NCBI RefSeq assembly: GCF_001437125.1 | Contig: NZ_JQCA01000048.1 | Coordinates: forward strand, 45,930-103,318 | Reading direction: 5' to 3' | From: Levilactobacillus paucivorans | Lineage (GTDB): Bacteria; Bacillota; Bacilli; Lactobacillales; Lactobacillaceae | Length of the DNA stretch: 57,389 bases | Shown: positions 51,285-57,389 of the stretch, piece after piece | Numbering within the stretch: position 1 is the first letter of the stretch | Layout of the letters: each line of letters opens with the position of its first letter | Notes under the pieces: generated by a model | The model's input: only the letters and a program-made list of their open reading frames with translations | Databases searched by the model: none | Told to the model about the DNA's origin: nothing | Translations under genes and position numbers: made by a program

Positions 51285-52640
51285 TTATTTGCTTAACGTT
51301 TCCACGATGTAATGGTTAATCGTGTCCTTAACTTGTTCCAAGTGATCGGAGTGTGTTGCACCAACCAAGTCAGCTTGGGTCTTGTCTAAGGAGTAGTCTT
51401 CCAAACTCTTCAAGTCGGCCTTGCCGCTTTCGATATCGGCACCGATACCGGACTTGTATGAGCTGTAACGGTCAGCCTTCAAGTTATCCAAGAAGCCATC
51501 TTCCTTCATAGCCGCTGCGATCCGCAGGCCGGCAGCGAAGCTGTCCATACCCACGATGTGGCTTCTGAAGAGGTCATTTGCTTCGAAGGATGAACGACGA
51601 GGCTTTGCATCAAAGTTTAACCCACCGCGAGGTCCGATACCACCATTTTCGATAACTTCATACATTGCGGCCGTAGTTGCGTATAAGTTTGATGGGAATT
51701 CATCGATATCCCAACCAATTAGCTTGTCCCCTTGGTTGGCATCCAAGGAACCAAGTAAGCCGGCTTCACGGGCAACGCGAATTTCATGTTGGTAAGTGTG
51801 ACCAGCCAAGTTGGCATGGTTTCCTTCCAAGTTCAACTTGAAGTCCTTGTCCAGATCGTATTCCTTCATGAAGGCGATCGTGGTTGCGGCATCAAAGTCG
51901 TACTGGTGAGTCGTTGGTTCCTTAGGCTTTGGTTCTAACATCATCTGAGCATCGAAGCCGATTTCGTTAGCGTAATCCTTAGCCAAATGGAACAACTTAG
52001 CGGCATGTTCTTGTTCTTGCTTCATGTTCGTGTTCCAAAGTGATTCGTAACCTTCACGACCACCCCAGAAGACATAGTTTTCGGAACCGACACGCTTACC
52101 GATTTCCAAACTGTGCTTGAGTTGTGCAGCACTGTAAGCAAACACATCAGCGAATGGTGATGTTGCGGCACCATCGACGAAACGAGGGTTAGAGAACATG
52201 TTAGACGTGTTCCAGAGAACCTTCATCCCAGTTGTTTTTTGGTATTCAACGATCTTGTCAACCACTTTATCGAGGTTGGCGTTGGTTTGACGTAACGTGT
52301 CGCCTTCAGGGGCTAAGTCCCGGTCATGGAAACAAAGGTAATCGACACCCAATTTGTCATAAAATTCAAAGGCAGCATCCACCTTAGCCAAGGCTAAGTC
52401 CATTGGATCTGTGTAGTTATCGTATGGCCGTTGTGCGGTCCCATCACCAAATGGGTCCACTAAACGTTGGTCGAAGGTGTGCCAGTAGGCAACAGAGAAC
52501 CGTAACCAGTCCTTCATCTTCTTGCCAGCAATCACTTCTTCAGGATTGTAGTATTGAAATCCAAAGCTTGACTTCTTATCTTGATGACCGACGTATTGGA
52601 TCTTGTCGATCCCATTCCAGTAATTTGTTTTCGTATCCAT
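51285..52640 (-). CDS. xylA: Xylose isomerase
   Basis: A 451-aa class II xylose isomerase (long N-terminus) interconverting D-xylose and D-xylulose with divalent metal. [12 protein letters not shown] carries the catalytic histidine, [15 protein letters not shown] is the family signature, [18 protein letters not shown] and [18 protein letters not shown] hold metal ligands. Start ATG after CCAGGAGGG. Codon use is strongly biased, as expected for a highly expressed gene. Controlled by xylO and a cre that overlaps the -35 box. Confidence 0.97.
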   Translation of the reverse strand: MDTKTNYWNGIDKIQYVGHQDKKSSFGFQYYNPEEVIAGKKMKDWLRFSVAYWHTFDQRLVDPFGDGTAQRPYDNYTDPMDLALAKVDAAFEFYDKLGVDYLCFHDRDLAPEGDTLRQTNANLDKVVDKIVEYQKTTGMKVLWNTSNMFSNPRFVDGAATSPFADVFAYSAAQLKHSLEIGKRVGSENYVFWGGREGYESLWNTNMKQEQEHAAKLFHLAKDYANEIGFDAQMMLEPKPKEPTTHQYDFDAATTIAFMKEYDLDKDFKLNLEGNHANLAGHTYQHEIRVAREAGLLGSLDANQGDKLIGWDIDEFPSNLYATTAAMYEVIENGGIGPRGGLNFDAKPRRSSFEANDLFRSHIVGMDSFAAGLRIAAAMKEDGFLDNLKADRYSSYKSGIGADIESGKADLKSLEDYSLDKTQADLVGATHSDHLEQVKDTINHYIVETLSK

Positions 52641-52659
52641 AATTTATTAAACCCTCCTG

Positions 52660-52682
52660 GTTAGTTCGTTGCGACAACCAAC
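52660..52682. promoter_or_regulatory. XylR operator (xylO) of xylA
   Basis: GTTAGTT-N9-AACCAAC, between the -10 box and the ribosome binding site, so bound XylR would block elongation or initiation. Confidence 0.82.
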
Positions 52683-52693
52683 TTACAAGATTC

Positions 52694-52731
52694 ATTATAC
52701 AGAGTTGTTTTTGTTTTGCAAGCGTTTTCTC
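52694..52731 (-). promoter_or_regulatory. Promoter of xylA with overlapping cre
   Basis: -35 TTGCAA (52721-52716) and perfect -10 TATAAT (52699-52694), 16-nt spacing. The cre TTGCAAGCGTTTTCTC (52716-52731) covers the -35 box, giving direct CcpA repression. Confidence 0.82.
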
Positions 52732-52753
52732 GAAAGCATTTTATCTTTTGGAT

Positions 52754-52788
52754 CAAAAAAGATCTGAGAATAAGCTCTCAGACCTTTC
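52754..52788 (-). terminator. Terminator of xylR
   Basis: AGGTCTGAGA / TCTCAGATCTTTTTTG on the minus strand. Confidence 0.85.
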
Positions 52789-52803
52789 GTTAAGCAAGTT
52801 TCG

Positions 52804-54003
52804 TTAGTCATTTTCAGTTTGTTCTTCAGTTGGTTGGGTAAAGTTCAGTTCATAGCCATCCAGTTCCAATACGCGATGGGTAATGAGAGAACAACCACCC
52901 AAAACCGTGGCCAGTCGCGCATTAGGCGTGATTGCAATACTCAAATCATTTGCCGCCAATTGTTGATACGTGGCTTTGATGGATGCCAGTAAGGCTGGTA
53001 ACTCCTCTACTAACGGTGAGTTTAAATAAAAGGCATCTGGATCCAGGGTCCGCATTGTATTATAAATGAGCCCGGCAATTGCTGTGGTAAAGGATCTTAG
53101 AATCTCTGTCGTTTCCGGATCGCCAGCCTGGTAGAGTTTGACGATCGCTTGACGATTAAGCTCCTTGAGTCCCTTCCGTTCTTCGACTTGACGGATAACG
53201 GCATCCTCGGAACTCACGTCTTCAGCATGTACTGGATGTGGGTTGCCGGCGCCGTCCATCTGGATGCTAGCCACCGATCGGCCAATTTCACCCGCATCCC
53301 CGTGCTCGCCACGGAAGAGATCGCGATGCAAAATAATTCCGGCCCCAATCCCACTATGAATACTGATTGTAACCGCGCTATTTAAGTGCCGCGCGCCGTT
53401 GAAGTCCCGTTCGTAGATAGCCGCGAGGTTCGCTTCGTTTTCCAGGATCACTGGAACCTGGTAGGCCGTCCCAAAGACTTGTTCTAAGTCAACACCATCC
53501 ATCTCAATAAATGGGGACGTCTTGACTTGGTTATCATTCACAATCCCGTGAATGGAGAAACAAATTCCCAACAAACCGTGACTCGTCGTATCGTCGTGTT
53601 GGACCTGCCCAATGTACTGATTAATTTGATCAACCATTTCATGGATCGATTTTCCCTGTGACTTGATGCGATTGTACTGGCGAACGTGGCCATCGATCCC
53701 AGTAACTAAGGCATGCAAATGGCGATACCCCAGGTCAAACGTTAGCGTATAGCCGTAATTTCGATTGATTTCGATTAAGGTTGGTTTACGTCCCCCAGCC
53801 GTCGACGCTTCCCCCAAACCTAATTCCGTGAGGTAACCCTCCGCCATTAAAGTGTTATAGAGTGAAGAGACCGTCGACTTGTTCAAATGCAACTGGTGCG
53901 AGATCTCAATCCGTGAGGTGGGATGATTATTGAAAATTTGCTGTAACACGAGCCTTAAATTTTGATCATGTAATTGATTCCGATTCATGCTGCGTTGAAC
54001 CAT
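52804..54003 (-). CDS. xylR: Xylose repressor, ROK family
   Basis: A 399-aa ROK repressor. The N-terminal winged helix-turn-helix (about 15-70) has SRIEISHQLHLNKSTVSSLYNTLM. The sugar-kinase-like domain follows (LTFDLGYRHLHALVTG; SIHSGIGAGIILHRDLFRGEHGDAGEIG). The zinc-binding ROK motif of NagC/Mlc (CxCGxxGCxE) is not present, which is usual for XylR. It binds xylO without xylose. Its own promoter carries a xylO and a cre, so it is autoregulated and glucose-repressed. Confidence 0.93.
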   Translation of the reverse strand: MVQRSMNRNQLHDQNLRLVLQQIFNNHPTSRIEISHQLHLNKSTVSSLYNTLMAEGYLTELGLGEASTAGGRKPTLIEINRNYGYTLTFDLGYRHLHALVTGIDGHVRQYNRIKSQGKSIHEMVDQINQYIGQVQHDDTTSHGLLGICFSIHGIVNDNQVKTSPFIEMDGVDLEQVFGTAYQVPVILENEANLAAIYERDFNGARHLNSAVTISIHSGIGAGIILHRDLFRGEHGDAGEIGRSVASIQMDGAGNPHPVHAEDVSSEDAVIRQVEERKGLKELNRQAIVKLYQAGDPETTEILRSFTTAIAGLIYNTMRTLDPDAFYLNSPLVEELPALLASIKATYQQLAANDLSIAITPNARLATVLGGCSLITHRVLELDGYELNFTQPTEEQTEND

Positions 54004-54138
54004 CCAATCACTCCTAAATAGTCATTTTAATTGAGAAGCTTGTTCTTCACTTAAAGTGAGAACTAGATTTCCAAACCAACTGGCTGCCACGACTAGCTAT
54101 GACTAGCCAGCCTTCAGCCGTCCTCAGACCAGTCTCAC

Positions 54139-54161
54139 ATTGGTTTAATGAACCAACTAAC
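54139..54161. promoter_or_regulatory. XylR operator (xylO) of xylR
   Basis: ATTGGTT-N9-AACTAAC, overlapping the predicted start site just after the -10 box. Confidence 0.75.
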
Positions 54162-54164
54162 ATC

Positions 54165-54193
54165 AGTATCCCCTATAAATGAAAAGAATTCAA
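54165..54193 (-). promoter_or_regulatory. Promoter of xylR
   Basis: TTGAAT (54193-54188) and GATACT (54170-54165), 17-nt spacing. Confidence 0.6.
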
Positions 54194-54210
54194 CTACTTA
54201 TTCAATCTTT

Positions 54211-54225
54211 TTGAAGCGCTTGCAA
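54211..54225. promoter_or_regulatory. cre site of xylR
   Basis: TTGAAGCGCTTGCAA, a close, almost palindromic cre match upstream of the -35 box. Confidence 0.78.
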
Positions 54226-54238
54226 AACTTTTCGTCAA

Positions 54239-54275
54239 CAAAAAAGGAAGCCCCTATCATGAGACTCCCTAAAAG
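54239..54275 (-). terminator. Terminator of arsC
   Basis: An AGGGAGTC / GGCTTCCT type imperfect hairpin followed by TTTTTTG on the minus strand. Confidence 0.6.
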
Positions 54276-54277
54276 AC

Positions 54278-54697
54278 TTATCTTGTTTGCAATTCGTTAA
54301 CCAGATCGGTGACTCGCTGTTGAATCTCATCGCGGACTTCACGGAAGACCGCCAGACGTTCAGTTTCACTTCCGGTCGCCTGCGCGGGATCAATGAGCGG
54401 CCAGTGACGACGTTCCACGGATGGTGGCGTCATGGGACACTTATCCCGCGCATCCCCACAGAGGGTCACGACAACATCGCTACTCAGCAAGTACTCACTA
54501 TCAATTAACTTTGAAACCTGCTGACTGATATCGACGTTCTTTTCAGCCATGACTTTCACATCTAGTGGATTCAGGCCGTGAACCTCGACACCAGCACTGG
54601 CAACTCGCCAGTCCTTGGGCGCGAATACCCGGGCAAAGCCCTCTGCCATTTGGCTACGACAAGAGTTTCCGGTACAGAGAAAATAAAGTTGGGTCAT
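54278..54697 (-). CDS. arsC: Arsenate reductase, thioredoxin-coupled (LMW phosphatase fold)
   Basis: A 139-aa protein reducing arsenate to arsenite. The P-loop [14 protein letters not shown] (CX5RS) holds the nucleophilic cysteine. [13 protein letters not shown] supplies the two further cysteines (CX6C) of the pI258-type triple-cysteine relay, and [12 protein letters not shown] carries the general-acid aspartate. All key residues are intact. There is no arsR, arsB or acr3 nearby, so it is an orphan. The start has GAGGGCG upstream; it lies 53 nt downstream of rarA. Confidence 0.93.
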   Translation of the reverse strand: MTQLYFLCTGNSCRSQMAEGFARVFAPKDWRVASAGVEVHGLNPLDVKVMAEKNVDISQQVSKLIDSEYLLSSDVVVTLCGDARDKCPMTPPSVERRHWPLIDPAQATGSETERLAVFREVRDEIQQRVTDLVNELQTR

Positions 54698-54750
54698 GAT
54701 AACGCCCTCGCTTTCGGCTTGCGCCAGTCTTTAGTAGTTGGCGCTAATGG

Positions 54751-56085
54751 CTACGTATGATCCGTTTGATCGTTGGCATGCTCTTGACGCCAGTTTTTCA
54801 CGTAATCCAGTCGTTTCTTGAAAAGTCCTTCACGTCCCTGATCGGTGGGGTCGTAGTACGTATGACCTACCAGGTCGTCTGGAAGCGTCTGCATCGTGGT
54901 TAATTTATCCTTCGTATCGTGAGCATACTGATAATCCTTACCATAGTCCAGATCTTTCATCAACTTGGTTGGCGCATTGCGAATCTGCAGAGGCACGGGC
55001 TCGTCACGCGTCTCCTGAACGTCCTTCTTGGCGGCTAGCCGGGCCTTGTAAATGGCATTCGACTTGGGTGCCAACGAGAGATAGGTCACGGCCTCGGTCA
55101 GGTGCACATCACATTCTGGCATCCCCAAGAATTGACAGGCTTGAAAGACATTCACGGCCACGTTCAGGGCGTTGGTGTCGGCCAGCCCGATATCTTCACT
55201 GGCAAAGCGAACCAGTCGCCGCGCAATGTACAGCGGGTCCTCACCGCCTTCCAACATCCGCGACATCCAATAGATCGCCGCATCCGGATCACTGTTACGC
55301 ATCGACTTATGCAACGCGGAAATAATGTTGTAGTGTTCCTCACCGGACTTGTCATACAGCACAAACTTTTGGTTGATGAGCTGTTTCAGGTCGTCCATGG
55401 TCACCGCCACTTTGTCACCTTGCTTATCACCGTTTAGGACTGCCATTTCCAGCGTATTTAGCGCTGAACGGGCATCCCCATTGGCAAACTCCGCGATGGC
55501 GCGAATCTCATCATCACCGATCGTGACCTGCCCCTTGAACCCAGCTGGATTGGCTAAGGCATTCTTCAGGAGTTGTTCGACATCGGCAGTTTGAAGCGCC
55601 TTGAGTACAAAAACCTTACACCGGGACAACAAGGCGGAGTTAATTTCAAATGACGGATTCTCGGTCGTGGCCCCGATCAGCACAATACTCCCCCGCTCAA
55701 CGTATGGCAGGAAGGCATCCTGTTGGGCCTTGTTAAACCGGTGGATTTCATCGACGAAGACGATCGTCTTTTCCCCTACTGAGAGGTCACTGGCGGCCTG
55801 TTTCATAATCTTTTTAATCTGACTAATACCACTGTTAACGGCACTGAATTGGAGAAATTTAGCCTGCGTCTGTCGGGCAATAATCTCGGCCAACGTCGTC
55901 TTGCCAACACCCGGCGGACCCCAGAAAATCATCGACGAGACTTGGTCGTTTTCAATTAACTCGCGGAGAATCTTGCCGGGACCCAGCAGGTGGGCCTGAC
56001 CGACAAATTCCGCCAATGACCGCGGGCGTACCCGACTGGCCAACGGCGACTGTTGCTGATTTGCAAATAAAGATTCCTGCTCCAC
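54751..56085 (-). CDS. rarA: Replication-associated recombination protein A (RarA/MgsA)
   Basis: A 444-aa AAA+ ATPase acting at stalled replication forks. Walker A GPPGVGKTTLAE, Walker B VFVDEIHRFNKAQQD and sensor 1 IGATTENPSFEIN are present. C-terminal oligomerisation domain motifs (LHKSMRNSDPDAAIYWM, MLEGGEDPLYIARRLVRFASEDIG) are complete. There are three in-frame GTG candidates near 56097-56085; 56085 gives VEQESLF, matching the usual N-terminal (clamp-binding-like) start, but 56097 is possible. Confidence 0.93.
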   Translation of the reverse strand: MEQESLFANQQQSPLASRVRPRSLAEFVGQAHLLGPGKILRELIENDQVSSMIFWGPPGVGKTTLAEIIARQTQAKFLQFSAVNSGISQIKKIMKQAASDLSVGEKTIVFVDEIHRFNKAQQDAFLPYVERGSIVLIGATTENPSFEINSALLSRCKVFVLKALQTADVEQLLKNALANPAGFKGQVTIGDDEIRAIAEFANGDARSALNTLEMAVLNGDKQGDKVAVTMDDLKQLINQKFVLYDKSGEEHYNIISALHKSMRNSDPDAAIYWMSRMLEGGEDPLYIARRLVRFASEDIGLADTNALNVAVNVFQACQFLGMPECDVHLTEAVTYLSLAPKSNAIYKARLAAKKDVQETRDEPVPLQIRNAPTKLMKDLDYGKDYQYAHDTKDKLTTMQTLPDDLVGHTYYDPTDQGREGLFKKRLDYVKNWRQEHANDQTDHT

Positions 56086-56141
56086 GAGACTCACCACCCT
56101 TTTAGGTCAATGATAACCCGTTTAGTTTGCGAACAAAAGGG

Positions 56142-57343
56142 TTAGCGATCCTGATCGGGTGCCGTCAGGGGTTCCAAGGCCCACCGCAGCCGACCCCAGG
56201 CAATGCCCAAGGCAAATCCCAGGAAGGTCGGTACCAGCCAGCCCAATCCGAGACTGGCAAATGGCACGACTTGATGATAAACGGCCAGAGCGGCATGGAC
56301 CGGCGCCAACTGCGTCACGACAGCCGGGGCACTGTTGAGCATGTCCAGAACAGCAGGAACAACTGTGAAGGCAATCGTGAGTTTGTAGACGATACCGGCA
56401 TACGGCCGATTAGCCACGGTCAAAGCAACCAAAATCAGCGCTAATGATAACGGATAAAGGAGCATCAACACTGGTAAAGACCAGGCAATGATGGTATCGA
56501 GACCAGCATTAGCGACCAGGAAGGAAACCAGCGTCGTAACCCGTAACCAAGCGAGATAGCTGACCCGCGGAAAGAGCTTGTGGAAGTCCTGGGCAAATGA
56601 CGTGACCAACCCCAGCGCCGTGGTGAAGACCCCTAGGGTCACCAGGACCCCGAGAAAGAGCGTGCCAAAATTACTAAAGTAATGTCCGACAATTTGCGAC
56701 AGTGCCACCCCACCATTAGCGGATAGGCTGAGTTGGCTGAGGCTAAAGGCCCCCAGTAGCACCAAACCGAAGTAGATGAGGATTTCTAGGCCAATACTCA
56801 AGGCCCCTGCCTGAGCAGTCAGCTTAGTGAGCTCACGGTCATGGTAACCCAGACCACGAACGGCGTGGACGAAGGTCACACTCAGAGCCAACAATGCCAC
56901 GGCATCAACGGTGTTGTAACCTTCGAGAAAGCCGTGAACCGTCGCATGCGTCTGATAGGTCACCGTGGCAGTGTGTTGAAGGTTCCCCATTGGATTGAAA
57001 AAAGCCACAACGAAGATAACTGCTAGCATCAAGAGGAAGCCGGCATTGAGATACTTTCCCACGACCTTCACCAAATTATTCTGGTGCGTGGCCAGAACAT
57101 AGGCGGCGCCGAAGAAGAGACCCGTGAAGATTAGCATCCCCACCGTATTGAAACGGGTGGGCAGAAACGGCTGAACCGCCATTTCATAGGCTGTGGCGGC
57201 CGTTCTGGGAGTCCCGAAGAACGGTCCGATGGTCAGGTGAACCAGGACTAGGAAGAGGGCGGCGTAATGCCGACCCACAGGCTTGGCAAGGTCAAAGATC
57301 CCATCACTCTTAGTCACCACTACCGCCAGAATTGCCGAGAGCG
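56142..57343 (-). pseudogene. brnQ: Branched-chain amino acid transporter BrnQ, 5' end lost
   Basis: The frame covers about 400 aa of an LIVCS-family (BrnQ) Na+/H+-coupled Leu/Ile/Val carrier, with ten or so helices and the signature LTIGPFFGTPRTAATAYEMA. Complete family members have about 440-450 residues and begin with a GAGNLIFP helix. Here recognisable homology starts at AILAVVVTKSDG and the first 45-55 residues are missing. Upstream bases are AT-rich and unlike brnQ, although the frame stays open to the window edge. An insertion is the likely cause. A GTG at 57320 could start a shortened, probably inactive product. Confidence 0.7.
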
Positions 57344-57389
57344 TAAAATATCTTGTGTAAATGCATAAAAGATTTCTGAATTGTATAGA
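57335..57389. mobile_element. Possible end of an IS256-type insertion sequence
   Basis: GAGAGCGTAAAATATCTTGTGTAAATG and the AT-rich bases after it replace the brnQ 5' end. The TTGTGTAAA-type core at this distance from the end resembles IS256-family termini. No transposase is visible because the window ends, so this is tentative. Confidence 0.4.

Noticed and set aside
1-57389. tRNA or rRNA genes, CRISPR arrays, prophage
   Set aside because: I saw no tRNA cloverleaf, rRNA sequence, CRISPR repeat series, or phage structural or integrase gene.

Overview
The window looks like one contig from a lactic acid bacterium of the Levilactobacillus (Lactobacillus brevis) group. The case rests on an almost exact homologue of the L. 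brevis R-specific alcohol dehydrogenase, a complete xylose cluster (xylR-xylA-xylB plus two xylose transporters), Gram-positive style regulation (T-box, cre, PurBox, GAAC-N4-GTTC SOS box) and moderate GC content. Both edges fall in repeated DNA: bases 1-21 are a fragment of a dispersed repeat, and the right edge breaks brnQ with what looks like the end of an IS256-type element. This suggests an assembly contig broken at repeats.

Layout, left to right. 0-3 kb: a RelP-like alarmone synthetase with a PmrA-like exporter, then adhR. 3-8 kb: a TauE/DUF1634 pair, a LysR regulator, and a DUF915 hydrolase overlapping an orphan PTS IIC. 8-11 kb: an SOS-type cassette (Y-family polymerase, a small unknown, YolD, another unknown) behind a LexA box. 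11.6-14.2 kb: thiM-thiD-thiE under a TPP riboswitch. 14.2-16.4 kb: fetA-fetB-SDR. 16.6-31 kb: housekeeping and accessory genes (rlmCD, popT/DUF368, glpK, a MagIII-like glycosylase, hydrolases, a tyrosine phosphatase, a lysine-rich secreted protein). 30-34 kb: divergent purB / purA-guaC with PurBox-like sites. 34-37.7 kb: mntH with a broken usp gene, and a divergent DtxR/MntR-like regulator. 37.8-39.5 kb: nhaC behind a tyrosine T-box. 39.6-46.4 kb: accessory genes (GNAT, aldo-keto reductase, K+ channel, peptidase, PEBP, usp). 46.5-54 kb: the xylose regulon. 54.3-57.4 kb: arsC, rarA and truncated brnQ.

The most unusual content is non-coding. (1) A dispersed family (called SR1 here) of 155-190 nt multi-hairpin elements has five copies plus an edge fragment. 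All share a CCTCCGGC 3' end and keep base pairing while the sequence changes. (2) A second family (SR2) has two copies of exactly 111 nt that align without gaps; the stems covary and the internal-loop sequences are conserved. (3) Three candidate free-standing small RNAs are present. One, at about 28.9-29.1 kb, displays repeated CCCCC/CCCUC hairpin loops, which suggests pairing with Shine-Dalgarno sequences. I do not recognise these elements as described families.

The xylose genes form a clear regulon. Four 23-bp operators of the form RTTRGTT-N9-AACYAAC lie before xylR, xylA and each transporter gene, and each operator is accompanied by a cre site. Xylose would relieve XylR repression, while CcpA would shut off all units on preferred sugars. 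XylT imports xylose, XylA isomerises it to xylulose, and XylB phosphorylates it for the phosphoketolase route.
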